Source: Antarctobacter heliothermus (GTDB lineage Bacteria; Pseudomonadota; Alphaproteobacteria; Rhodobacterales; Rhodobacteraceae). Taken from it: a stretch of DNA of 64,000 nt. Made by a program: the position numbers and the translations under genes. The notes beneath the pieces were generated by a model, which made no database searches, was not told where the DNA came from, and worked only from the letters and a program-made list of their open reading frames with translations. Position 1 is the first letter of the stretch. Each line of letters starts with the position of its first letter. Shown one piece after another: positions 41,303-49,994 of this stretch. Location of the stretch: the NCBI RefSeq assembly GCF_900188425.1, contig NZ_FZON01000016.1, positions 16,009-80,008 of the forward strand, read 5' to 3'.

Positions 41303-42700
41303 TCAGGCGACGCACACCGCCCGCGCCTCGTCTGACATGGCTCCGGCAGTGCGCGCGGGCCATGTCACCATGATCACCGCACAGCCCTGACAGTCCGCCG
41401 CCCGCAACGTCTGTTCCAGCGCGTCCAGCGGGCAGTCCAGCAACTGTTGGGTGGGCTTGGAGACGTCGATACCCACGCGAATACGCGTCCTGGACGGCAG
41501 GCCACGCGCCAGCAGATCATCGCGGATCCGCCCCGCCTGCCCCACCGACATGTAAAACACCGACGTCGTTCCCGGAGAGGCCAGACGCGTGCTGTCGGGC
41601 AGCGCCGCCCCCGCCTGCGCCATCCCGGTCGTCAGGATCAACGTATCGGACACGCCGCGTTCCGTCAGGGTCTCACCCATCGCGGCGGCCGCAGCAGAGG
41701 CCGCGGTGATGCCCGGCACCACGTCCACCTCTATCCCTGCCGCGCGGATTGCGGTCAGTTCCTCCCCCACGCGGCCAAAGACACCCGGATCGCCGGATTT
41801 CAACCGCACCACACGGCGGCCCCTGCGCGCCTCGGCCACGATGACCGCATTGATGCGGTCCTGTGGCCAGGCGTGCGCGCCGACCACTTTGCCGACATAG
41901 ACCCTCTCGGCATCGCGCCGCGCCAGTTCCAGCACGTCGGCATCGACCAGACGGTCATAAAAGATCACGTCGGCCTCCTGCATCCGCTCGACCGCCCGCA
42001 GCGTCAGCAAGTCCCGCGACCCCGGCCCAGCCCCCACAAGCGAGACATGACCCTTGTGCGTCTCCAGCGGTGCGCCGCCTGCCGCAATTGCCGCCTTGAT
42101 CTGTTGCGCGGCGTCCCGTTCCCGCCCCAGCGTCCACGTCGCACGCGGCCCGCCCTTGAACACCCACGCCCAGAACGGACGCCGCTGTTCACGCGCGACG
42201 CGGGCATTGACGACAGGCCGCAAGCGCCCCGCCAAGGCCGCCAACCCCCCAAGGTTCAGTGGAAGGCTCTCCTCCAGCCGCGTCTTGATCTCACGCGTCA
42301 GCACCGGCGCTGTGCCCTCGCTGCCGATGGCGATCACAACCGGGTCGCGGTCCACCAGCGCGGGGGTGGTCAGGTCGCAAAGGTCAGGCCGGTCCACCAC
42401 GTTCACCGGGCAGCGCATCGCCTGGGCCAACCCGTGTACCGCCGCGTCCAGACCCGGACAGCCGGTGGCAATAAAGCCCATCGCCGCGCCGTCAAACACC
42501 TCCGCCGACAGGCGCGAAACATCACGCGCGCGCCCCTCTGCCACCAATGCCTGCAATTCGGCGTCCAGTTCAGGGGCGACCAGAACAATCTCTGCATCGG
42601 TCTTGAGGATCAGCCGGGTTTTCTGCGCCGCCTGTTCGCCCCCGCCGATGATCACGACGCGACGGCCCGAGGTGCGGATGAACATTGGAAAGCTTTTCAT
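41303..42700 (-). CDS. cysG: Sirohaem synthase CysG
   Basis: The product is 465 residues. The N-terminal half is precorrin-2 dehydrogenase/ferrochelatase (VVIIGGGEQAAQKTRLIL, near residues 15-32). The C-terminal half is uroporphyrinogen-III C-methyltransferase (HVSLVGAGPGSRDLLTLRAV, VVRLKSGDPGVFGR, VPGITAASAAAA). It makes sirohaem for the nitrite reductase encoded upstream in the same leftward operon. Length is normal. It starts 9 bases after the TrpD2-like stop and is the last gene of the operon. Confidence 0.93.
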   Translation of the reverse strand: MKSFPMFIRTSGRRVVIIGGGEQAAQKTRLILKTDAEIVLVAPELDAELQALVAEGRARDVSRLSAEVFDGAAMGFIATGCPGLDAAVHGLAQAMRCPVNVVDRPDLCDLTTPALVDRDPVVIAIGSEGTAPVLTREIKTRLEESLPLNLGGLAALAGRLRPVVNARVAREQRRPFWAWVFKGGPRATWTLGRERDAAQQIKAAIAAGGAPLETHKGHVSLVGAGPGSRDLLTLRAVERMQEADVIFYDRLVDADVLELARRDAERVYVGKVVGAHAWPQDRINAVIVAEARRGRRVVRLKSGDPGVFGRVGEELTAIRAAGIEVDVVPGITAASAAAAAMGETLTERGVSDTLILTTGMAQAGAALPDSTRLASPGTTSVFYMSVGQAGRIRDDLLARGLPSRTRIRVGIDVSKPTQQLLDCPLDALEQTLRAADCQGCAVIMVTWPARTAGAMSDEARAVCVA

Positions 42701-42709
42701 GACAGTCTC

Positions 42710-43654
42710 CTAGGCCGAATGCAGAACGGAACGCGCGCGCCACAGCGCGGTCGGATCGGGCGCGGTGCCCAATGTGTCAAAGGCCAGCGCGGCGGTGCCC
42801 AGCACGATCTGGCGGGCAAACTCCGGCCCGGTATCGTCCTGCCAAAGCGCGGTCAGCGCCTGTGTCGGCAGCTCCAGATCGCTCAGCCGACGATGGTCCT
42901 GCACACGGGCCGGAAAACTGCCCTGCCACGGCGCGCCGTCCCGCAGGCCAAATCCCGCGATCTCCATCCCCGGATGCCGTTCAAATTCCCCGCCGCCGCC
43001 CTTGATGACGGTCAGGTTGTGCCAACCAAGGCGCTGCGCCGCATCCGCCTGCAACAGGCGGTAAGTCGGGTGAAACACCCCCTGCACGCTGGCGCTGGCA
43101 CGGCCCGGATTCAGCATCCGGCAGACCGTGTTGACGCAGGATCGCAGGCCCAGAGTGCGGCGCAGATCCAGCAAGCGAAACAGCGCGGGATGCGCCGCTT
43201 CCAGTGGCAAATAGGCGATGCCCTGCGTATCCAGCGCACGGGTTGCGGCCTCTGGCGTGTCAGCCATCGGGATGCCCAGCGCCGCCAAGCCCTGCCGGAT
43301 AGACGGGTCCGGTCCGTTCCACCCGTGCAGCAGCACACGCGACCCGCTGTCAGCGACCAGCTTTGCCGCCAACAGGAACCACGGCAGCCCGCGCGTGCGG
43401 CCCGCCGCGTAACATGGCCAGTCCAGATCGGCCTGCGGCCAGTCGGCCAGCGGTGCCTGTGCGGCGCGGGCGAATCCGGCGATCTCATCCGCCGTCTCGC
43501 CTTTCATCCGCAGCAGCATCAGCAACGCGCCAACCGCCTCCGGTGCCGCCCCCGCCAGCATCTGCGCCATGGCGTCGGCGGCCTCACCCTCGGTCAGGGA
43601 CCGGGACCGCCCCGGCCCGCGCCCCAGTGTGCGCACATGGTCTGACAGGCTCAT
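42710..43654 (-). CDS. TrpD2-like phosphoribosyltransferase-fold protein
   Basis: This 314-residue protein starts at MSLSDHVRTLG, overlapping the nitrate reductase stop by ATGA. It has the anthranilate phosphoribosyltransferase fold, with an N-terminal helical domain (LTEGEAADAMAQMLAGAAPE) and a larger domain with SGSRVLLHG and RTLGLRSCVNTVCRMLNP. The PRPP-binding GTGG loop of true TrpD is not present (HGWNGPDPS occupies that region), so it is a TrpD2/YbiB-type protein, some of which bind nucleic acid. Its place between nasA and cysG is conserved in some roseobacters as far as I recall, but its role in nitrate assimilation is unknown. Confidence 0.75.
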   Translation of the reverse strand: MSLSDHVRTLGRGPGRSRSLTEGEAADAMAQMLAGAAPEAVGALLMLLRMKGETADEIAGFARAAQAPLADWPQADLDWPCYAAGRTRGLPWFLLAAKLVADSGSRVLLHGWNGPDPSIRQGLAALGIPMADTPEAATRALDTQGIAYLPLEAAHPALFRLLDLRRTLGLRSCVNTVCRMLNPGRASASVQGVFHPTYRLLQADAAQRLGWHNLTVIKGGGGEFERHPGMEIAGFGLRDGAPWQGSFPARVQDHRRLSDLELPTQALTALWQDDTGPEFARQIVLGTAALAFDTLGTAPDPTALWRARSVLHSA

Positions 43655-46281
43655 TCCGCCGCCTCCCGCGCCTGCACCATGGTCAACAGATCGGCCAGTT
43701 CCGGACGGCAGGAACCGCAGTTTGTGCCCGCTTGCAGCGCAGCCCCTATGGCCTCGACCGACATCAGTCCCTGATCCTCTATCCCGGCAAGGATGGTGTT
43801 CACCCCAACCCCGAAACAGGAACACAGGATCGGCCCCGGGTCCGGCACATCCGCAGGCGACCGCCCCGACAGCAGGCTTTGATCTGCGGCATCCGGCAAG
43901 GTGGCAAGGTAGTCGCGCATCACCGCAACCGGCGTGGGCGACACAAACAGCGCCGCAATCAACCGCTCGTTTTCGCGGAACGCCAATCGCGCGACGCCGT
44001 GCCCCGGCCCATGCACAGAGGTCAGTTCCGCCTCTGGCAGGTCAAACAGGCGACGCGCCGCGACCTCCCAGTTGGGCGGCGTGTCCAGACCCGCCAGTTC
44101 CGCGCGGAACCCAGCCCTGGTCGTGCTCAGCGCCCAGTAGTCGGCGGTCGGCGCCATCGGGCGGGCCGAGACGGCAAACCCGTACCACGCCGCGTGCAGG
44201 CGGGTCACGCGCACGACGCTGGCCTTGCTTTCGGGCTGGCCGGACACCGGATCGGTCACGCCGGCCACCAGCGCGTCAATCCGGGCAGAGGGCGCGGTTT
44301 CCCCGGTCCAGTGCATCGGCGCAAAGACCTGTCCGGGCTGCACGACATCGGTGATCCGCGCCCGCAGGATGGCATTGCCCTGCGGGCTGTCCAGTGTCAC
44401 CAGATCGGCAGGACCAATCCCGAGGGCGCGCGCGTCCTGTGGATGAATTTCGACAAACGGTTCCGCCAGATGGGCCGACAGGCGCGGCGACAGGGCCGTG
44501 CGCGTCATCGTGTGCCACTGGTCGCGGGTGCGCCCGGTGTTCAACACAAATGGATAGCGCGGTGCGGTCCGGGCTGCCGGGGCGCGCCATGAAACAGGCA
44601 GGATACGCGCCTTGCCATCGGCGTGATAAAAGCCACCCTCCGCGAAAAAGCGCCCGCCCTGACGGGACTCAGACACCGGCCAACGGGTCGGGCTGAGCGC
44701 GGCGTAGCCCTCTGCCCCAAGGTCTTGCAGGCCGGAGATGTCAAAATCCCGACCGAACCGTCCGGCAATGCCCGACAGCGCGGCGTATTCGCGAAAAATC
44801 TCGACCGGCAACTGATAGTCGAACGCATCCCGCCAACCCATCCGGCAACCGACCTCTGCCAAGATCTCCCAATCGGGGCGGGCATCACCGGGCGCGGGCA
44901 GGACCGCGCGCTGGCGGCTGATGGTGCGGTCGGAATTGGTGACGGTGCCGTCCTTCTCCGCCCAGGCACTGGCGGGCAACAGCACATCAGCCAGCCGCGC
45001 GGTGTCCGTCGCGGCTGTAATATCGCTGACCACGGTGAACGGACAAGCCGCAATGGCGTCGCGCACGGCGTCGGCATCAGGCATCGACACGGCGGGGTTG
45101 GTGTGGATCACCCACAGCGCCTTGATCCGCCCGTCCCCAACAGCGCGGAACATGTCCACCGCCTTGAGCCCCGGTCGGTCGGGCACAAACGGCGCTTGCC
45201 AGAAATCGCGCACCGCGGCGCGGTGGTCGGCATTTTCGAGATCCAGATGGCAGGCAAGCATATTGGCCAGCCCACCGACCTCACGCCCGCCCATGGCATT
45301 GGGCTGGCCGGTGACCGACAGCGGGCCAGAACCGGGTTTGCCCACGCGGCCCGTGGCAAGGTGACAGTTCAGGATTGCGTTGACCTTATCGGTGCCGCTG
45401 CTGGACTGGTTCACCCCTTGGCTAAAGATCGTGACAACCTTTTCGGTGCTGATCCACAGGCGGCAGAATTCGGCGATCTGCGCCGCGTCCAGCCCGGTGA
45501 CCGTGTCGTCGTCCTGCTCCGCCGTTTGCAGCGCCGCCTCGAACCCCTGCGTATGGCCCAGATAGTTGTGATCCAGTGCCCCCGCCTTGTCGATCTCGAC
45601 CAGCAGGCGGTTGAACAACGCCACGTCCGACCCCGGCTGCAACGCCAGATGCATGTCAGCCCCGTCACAACTGGCCGTGCGGCGCGGGTCTATCACCACG
45701 ATCTTGGTGCCGCGCTTTTTCCGGGCCGCCAGCACGCGCTGGTACAAAACCGGATGACACCAAGCAAGGTTCGACCCCACCAGCACCACCAGATCCGCCT
45801 CTTCGAGATCTTCATAGGTGCCGGGAACCGTATCCGTGCCAAAGGCGCGCTTTTGCCCCGCCACGGTGGAGGCCATGCAAAGGCGCGAATTGGTGTCGAT
45901 GTTCGCCGACCCGATGAACCCTTTCATCAGCTTGTTGGCGACATAGTAGTCTTCGGTCAGCAACTGCCCGGAAACGTAAAAGCCCACGCTGTCAGGCCCG
46001 TGCTCTGCAATGGTCTGTTGGAATCGCGTCGCCACCGCGCCCAGCGCCCTGTCCCAATCGACCTCCTGCCCGCCAATCTGCGGGGCCAGCAACCGCTGAC
46101 CCAGCCCCACGGTTTCGCCCAGCGCCGAGCCCTTGGAACACAACCGCCCGTGGTTGGCCGGGTGGTCAGGATCACCGCGCACGTCCAGCCCGCCCGCGCC
46201 GTCCGGCGACAGCAGAACACCGCAGCCCACACCGCAATAGGGGCAGGTCGAGCGGACGGGACCACACCCGGCCCCGTCCAT
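43651..46281 (-). CDS. nasA: Assimilatory nitrate reductase, molybdopterin subunit with C-terminal BFD-like cluster domain
   Basis: The start at 46281 forms a TGATG overlap with the nirD stop (GTG 46284 also possible). The 876-residue enzyme has the N-terminal [4Fe-4S] motif CPYCGVGC with a distal Cys in GRLCSKGS. The molybdopterin domains are marked by YVSGQLLTEDYYVANKLMKG and NPAVSMPDADAV, with a C-terminal molybdopterin-binding fold near residues 590-720. The last about 60 residues carry a BFD-like [2Fe-2S] motif (CSCFGVGVN...NCGSC) which could accept electrons. This is the cytosolic NasA class and no Tat leader is seen. It reduces nitrate to nitrite. Confidence 0.92.
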   Translation of the reverse strand: MDGAGCGPVRSTCPYCGVGCGVLLSPDGAGGLDVRGDPDHPANHGRLCSKGSALGETVGLGQRLLAPQIGGQEVDWDRALGAVATRFQQTIAEHGPDSVGFYVSGQLLTEDYYVANKLMKGFIGSANIDTNSRLCMASTVAGQKRAFGTDTVPGTYEDLEEADLVVLVGSNLAWCHPVLYQRVLAARKKRGTKIVVIDPRRTASCDGADMHLALQPGSDVALFNRLLVEIDKAGALDHNYLGHTQGFEAALQTAEQDDDTVTGLDAAQIAEFCRLWISTEKVVTIFSQGVNQSSSGTDKVNAILNCHLATGRVGKPGSGPLSVTGQPNAMGGREVGGLANMLACHLDLENADHRAAVRDFWQAPFVPDRPGLKAVDMFRAVGDGRIKALWVIHTNPAVSMPDADAVRDAIAACPFTVVSDITAATDTARLADVLLPASAWAEKDGTVTNSDRTISRQRAVLPAPGDARPDWEILAEVGCRMGWRDAFDYQLPVEIFREYAALSGIAGRFGRDFDISGLQDLGAEGYAALSPTRWPVSESRQGGRFFAEGGFYHADGKARILPVSWRAPAARTAPRYPFVLNTGRTRDQWHTMTRTALSPRLSAHLAEPFVEIHPQDARALGIGPADLVTLDSPQGNAILRARITDVVQPGQVFAPMHWTGETAPSARIDALVAGVTDPVSGQPESKASVVRVTRLHAAWYGFAVSARPMAPTADYWALSTTRAGFRAELAGLDTPPNWEVAARRLFDLPEAELTSVHGPGHGVARLAFRENERLIAALFVSPTPVAVMRDYLATLPDAADQSLLSGRSPADVPDPGPILCSCFGVGVNTILAGIEDQGLMSVEAIGAALQAGTNCGSCRPELADLLTMVQAREAAE

Positions 46282-46613
46282 CACGCGACGCTCCTCTGGC
46301 GCAGCACCGAGCCGTCGATCTGGATGCGCCCGGCGTCAACGCGGACCGGATAGGTGGCGATGTGGCCGGCGTCCGCGCCCTGCGCCTGCCCGGTGTTCAG
46401 GTCAAAGACCCAGTTGTGCAACGGGCAGGTCACCGACTGACCATGCACGATGCCGTCTGATAGCGGCCCGCCCTTGTGCGGGCAGGTGTCAGAGACCGCA
46501 AAAACCTCATCCGGGCCGGTGCGAAACACCGCAACACAGCCGACGTTGGTTTTCAGAACCCGTGCGCCGCGCAGGGGCACCTCATCAATCGCGCCAATGT
46601 CGATCCAGCTCAT
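46281..46613 (-). CDS. nirD: Nitrite reductase small subunit NirD
   Basis: The start at 46613 (MSWIDIGAIDE) overlaps the nirB stop by ATGA. The 110-residue Rieske-like protein has CPHKGGPLSDG and CPLHNWVFDLNTG, so the two Cys and His ligands of a Rieske site are present, unlike some NirD proteins that lost them. It partners NirB in NADH-dependent nitrite reduction to ammonium. Confidence 0.92.
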   Translation of the reverse strand: MSWIDIGAIDEVPLRGARVLKTNVGCVAVFRTGPDEVFAVSDTCPHKGGPLSDGIVHGQSVTCPLHNWVFDLNTGQAQGADAGHIATYPVRVDAGRIQIDGSVLRQRSVA

Positions 46614-49042
46614 TCCGCCGCCTCCAGTGTCAGATCGGCGAGCGGCTGATAGCGCTCGACCTGTTGTGCATGTTCCGCCCATGGGTCCTTGCGGTAGATC
46701 GACTGCGACAGATCAAAGGCCGCGATCAGGCGTTTGCGCTCGTCCAGATCGTCGACAACCCGCTCCTTGACCCAATCCAGCCCCACCTTGGCGACCCATT
46801 TATAGGCCCGGTCCAGATACTTGGCGTTTTCGCGGTACAGTTGGACAAAGGCGACGGTCAGGTCGATCGCCTCTTGTTCGGTTGCGGCAACCGCCAGACC
46901 TTCGGTTTCCTTCAGGTCCATGCCCGCCGCGCCCGCGACGCTGACCTGATAGCCGCTGTCGACGCAGATGATGCCCACGTCCTTGCAGGTCGCCTCGGCG
47001 CAGTTGCGCGGACAGCCAGAGACCGCCAGCTTGACCTTGTGCGGTGTCCACGACCCCCACAGCAGCTTTTCCAGTTTGATCCCCAACCCGGTGGAATCCT
47101 GCGTGCCAAAGCGGCAGTGGTCAGTGCCAACGCAGGTTTTGACCGTGCGCAGCCCCTTGGAATAGGCATGCCCGCTGACCATCCCGGCCTTGTTCAGATC
47201 GTCCCAGATGAACGGCAGGTCCGCACCCTTGACGCCCAGCAGGTCGATGCGCTGGCCACCCGTCACCTTGACGGTTGGTACGTTGTATTTGTCCGCTGCA
47301 TCGGCAATGGCGCGCAACTCGTCTGCGGTGGTGATCCCGCCCCACATGCGCGGCACGACGCTGAATGTGCCGTCCTTCTGGATGTTGGCGTGCTTGCGTT
47401 CGTTGACGAAACGCGACTGCGGATCATCAAGGTATTCCACCGGCCAATCCGCCAGCAGGTAAAAGTTCACCGCCGGGCGACAGACGTGGCACCCGTTGCG
47501 GGTCTTCCAGCCCAGCTCCTGCCAGACCGCCTCCTGGCTTTTCATCTCCTGCGATTTGATCAGGCGGCGCACGTCCTCATGGGTCAGATCGCAACAGCCA
47601 CAGATCGGCTGCGCTGTCGGCATCTGGAAACTGTCGCCCAATGTGACCTGCAACACCTGCTCGACCAGCCCGGTACATGTCCCGCAGGACGCACTGGCCT
47701 TGGTCGTGGCCTTGATCGCGCCCAGATCGGTAGCACCCGCCGCGATGGCCTCGACGATCTGTCCTTTGCAAATGCCGTTACACCCACAGATTTCCGCCTC
47801 AGGCGGCAAGGCTGCAACGGCTGAGAGAGGGTCCGTTTGGCCACCTCCCTGATAGGCGGGTCCAAAGATCAGCGTCTCACGCATCTCTTCGATGTCGGTG
47901 CCGTCCTTGATCAGCCCGAAGAACCAGTTGCCGTCGGCGGTGTCGCCATACATCACGGCACCGATCAGACGGTCATCCTCCAGCACCAGCCGCTTGTAGA
48001 TGCCGCGCGCCGGGTCGCGGAACACGATATCCTCACGCCCCTCGCCCTCGGCGAAATCACCGGCACTGAACAGGTCACAGCCCGTGACCTTCAGCTTGGT
48101 TGCGATGTCCTTGACGACAAAGGCCGCCGGATCACCCATCAGGGTCTGCGCCAGCACCTTGGCCTGATCGTACAACGGCGCGACAAGACCAAAGAGATGG
48201 CCGTTGAAATCGACACATTCGCCAACCGCGAAAATGTCCGGGTCCGAGGTCATCATCTGCGCGTCGATCTCGATGCCGCGCGCCACGCTGAGACCCGCAT
48301 CCGTGGCAAGCCGGATCTCGGGACGGATGCCCACGGCCATGACCACCAGATCGGCGGGCAGGATCTCATCGCTCTCCAGCAGGACCGCCTCTGCGCGATC
48401 CTTGCCAAGGATCGCCTTGGTCGAGGCCTGCGTCTTGATGGTGATGCCGCGCTTTTCCAGATCGCGGCGCAGCAAGTAGCCTGCGGATTCGTCCAACTGG
48501 CGTTCCATCAGGTGACCGTTCAGATGCAAAACCGTCACATCCATCCCGCGCAGGGATAGCCCTGCCGCCGCCTCTAGCCCCAGCAACCCGCCGCGGATGA
48601 CAACGGCGCTGCCGCCCTTGCCCGCCGCCTCGACCATTGCGTTGGTGTCGTCAAGGTCGCGGTAGGTGATGACACCGGGCAGATCCTTGCCCGACACGGG
48701 AATGATGAACGGCGCAGACCCGGTGGCAATCACCAGCTTTTCATAAGGCACGTCACCCCCGGCGCCATGCACCGTCTTGGTGTCGCGATTGATGGCGGTC
48801 ACCGCCTCGCCAAAGCGGCAGGTCACACCGCGCGCGGCGTACCAATCGGCATCATGGGTGATGATCTCTTCGTAGGTCTTTTCACCCGACAACACCGGCG
48901 ACAGCATGATGCGGTTGTAGTTTCCGCGCGGCTCGGCGTTGAACAGGGTGATGTCCCAATTGTCCGGCTCTGCGTCGGTCAGATGCTCCAGCACCCGGCC
49001 AGAGGCCATTCCGGCCCCGATGACGACAAGTTTCTGTTTCAT
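46610..49042 (-). CDS. nirB: NADH-dependent assimilatory nitrite reductase large subunit NirB
   Basis: The start at 49042 (MKQKLVVIGAGMAS) begins an 810-residue protein. Domains in order are: FAD/NADH oxidoreductase (VVIGAGMASGRVLEHL, VVIRGGLLGLEAAAGL), BFD-like cysteine clusters (CGCNGICKGQIV; CGTCTGLVEQV; CGCCDLTHEDV), then the sirohaem/[4Fe-4S] domain with TCVGTDHCRFG and SGCPRNCAEATCKD (C-x5-C, C-x3-C). It performs six-electron reduction of nitrite. It is 13 bases downstream of the GAF-protein gene and coupled to nirD. Confidence 0.93.
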   Translation of the reverse strand: MKQKLVVIGAGMASGRVLEHLTDAEPDNWDITLFNAEPRGNYNRIMLSPVLSGEKTYEEIITHDADWYAARGVTCRFGEAVTAINRDTKTVHGAGGDVPYEKLVIATGSAPFIIPVSGKDLPGVITYRDLDDTNAMVEAAGKGGSAVVIRGGLLGLEAAAGLSLRGMDVTVLHLNGHLMERQLDESAGYLLRRDLEKRGITIKTQASTKAILGKDRAEAVLLESDEILPADLVVMAVGIRPEIRLATDAGLSVARGIEIDAQMMTSDPDIFAVGECVDFNGHLFGLVAPLYDQAKVLAQTLMGDPAAFVVKDIATKLKVTGCDLFSAGDFAEGEGREDIVFRDPARGIYKRLVLEDDRLIGAVMYGDTADGNWFFGLIKDGTDIEEMRETLIFGPAYQGGGQTDPLSAVAALPPEAEICGCNGICKGQIVEAIAAGATDLGAIKATTKASASCGTCTGLVEQVLQVTLGDSFQMPTAQPICGCCDLTHEDVRRLIKSQEMKSQEAVWQELGWKTRNGCHVCRPAVNFYLLADWPVEYLDDPQSRFVNERKHANIQKDGTFSVVPRMWGGITTADELRAIADAADKYNVPTVKVTGGQRIDLLGVKGADLPFIWDDLNKAGMVSGHAYSKGLRTVKTCVGTDHCRFGTQDSTGLGIKLEKLLWGSWTPHKVKLAVSGCPRNCAEATCKDVGIICVDSGYQVSVAGAAGMDLKETEGLAVAATEQEAIDLTVAFVQLYRENAKYLDRAYKWVAKVGLDWVKERVVDDLDERKRLIAAFDLSQSIYRKDPWAEHAQQVERYQPLADLTLEAAE

Positions 49043-49055
49043 GTCATGTGACCTC

Positions 49056-49994
49056 TCAAATGTACCAGGCGACGATATGCGCCAGTTCACCGCCCTGATG
49101 GATCGGCACGGCAACCATGGTGCCGTACCCGGCGCTCAGCCCGGACTGGCCGGATTGCACCACCGGCAGCCCCGTGCCGATCACCCGCCCGATGGCCCCT
49201 TGAAAGGCGGTCACGCGGCGTTCGTTACCCGCGTTGTCAGGATCGCCCAACGTGCCCTCACGCGCGCAGATGCCATCCACCAGCAGCGCCGCATTGTCCC
49301 CGGCACGGACCTTGCGCGCATCCCACAGCTCAAACCGGCGGGCGATGGGGGTGCCGCGCGCCGACAGCAGCGTCATGACATAGGTCTTGTCGTGCGGCAC
49401 CGGCACCGGCAGCCCCAGACCCGTTGTCAGGCCCGCCTCACCCGCGCTTTCCGCGCGGATGAACCGATACCCGGAGCCAAGATCGCGCATCAGCATCGGA
49501 TGACCTGACACCCAGACCCCGCCGGGCAGACCTTGTCCCTTGGGAAAACTGGTGTGTTGGCTGACCCACTCGAAATGCTTGGCCGCGCCGTAATAGCCGT
49601 CATCCAGCATCAGCAGGCCGTCCTCTTCGTGCCAGACCTCGATGGCGCCGGTGCGGGCGTCATCGTCGCCGCATAGCACAACCAGAACCGCCTTCAGCGT
49701 GTCCTCGTCAAAGATCGGCATGGCCACGGCGCTGGTCAGCCCCGCCTCTGCCGCGGCCTCTGTCCGCTTGAAGTAAGAGCCGTCGAAGCCCTTGAGCACC
49801 ACGGGGCGTTCTTCGGCCCATGCCTTGCCCGGCAGGCCCTCGCCCTTGGCAAATTCCGTCCCCCGAGATGTCTCCTCAAAGGCCGCCAAATCGCCATAGC
49901 TGCCCTCGACCAGCTTCAGCACGCCGTCCTCTGGCACCCAGACCTCGGTGACCTGAATGAACGTCTTGGTAGGTGTATCGATAACCACATCCAT
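49056..49994 (-). CDS. Tandem-GAF-like protein inside the nitrate operon
   Basis: This 312-residue soluble protein starts at the ATG of a TGATG overlap with nrtCD. Two homologous halves are visible: FAKGEGLPGKAW...AAAEAGLTSAVAMPIF and FPKGQGLPGGVW...SAGEAGLTTGLGLPV, each preceded by a short beta-rich segment (VWVPEDGVLKLVEGSYG; VWHEEDGLLMLDDGYYG). This is the pattern of GAF-fold sensor domains. A third C-terminal segment (about 235-312) resembles part of another. No DNA-binding or enzymatic domain is attached, so it is an effector-binding module. Possible ligands or signals are redox state or a nitrogen metabolite (speculative). Translational coupling within nrt-nir genes suggests a role in transport or reductase control. 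Confidence 0.75.
   Translation of the reverse strand: MDVVIDTPTKTFIQVTEVWVPEDGVLKLVEGSYGDLAAFEETSRGTEFAKGEGLPGKAWAEERPVVLKGFDGSYFKRTEAAAEAGLTSAVAMPIFDEDTLKAVLVVLCGDDDARTGAIEVWHEEDGLLMLDDGYYGAAKHFEWVSQHTSFPKGQGLPGGVWVSGHPMLMRDLGSGYRFIRAESAGEAGLTTGLGLPVPVPHDKTYVMTLLSARGTPIARRFELWDARKVRAGDNAALLVDGICAREGTLGDPDNAGNERRVTAFQGAIGRVIGTGLPVVQSGQSGLSAGYGTMVAVPIHQGGELAHIVAWYI

Noticed and set aside
41447-46353. Long + strand open frames (732 and 576 codons) across cysG, trpD2 and nasA
   Set aside because: They are antisense shadows of genes with intact motifs on the - strand; composition is extremely basic and no ribosome-binding sites match.
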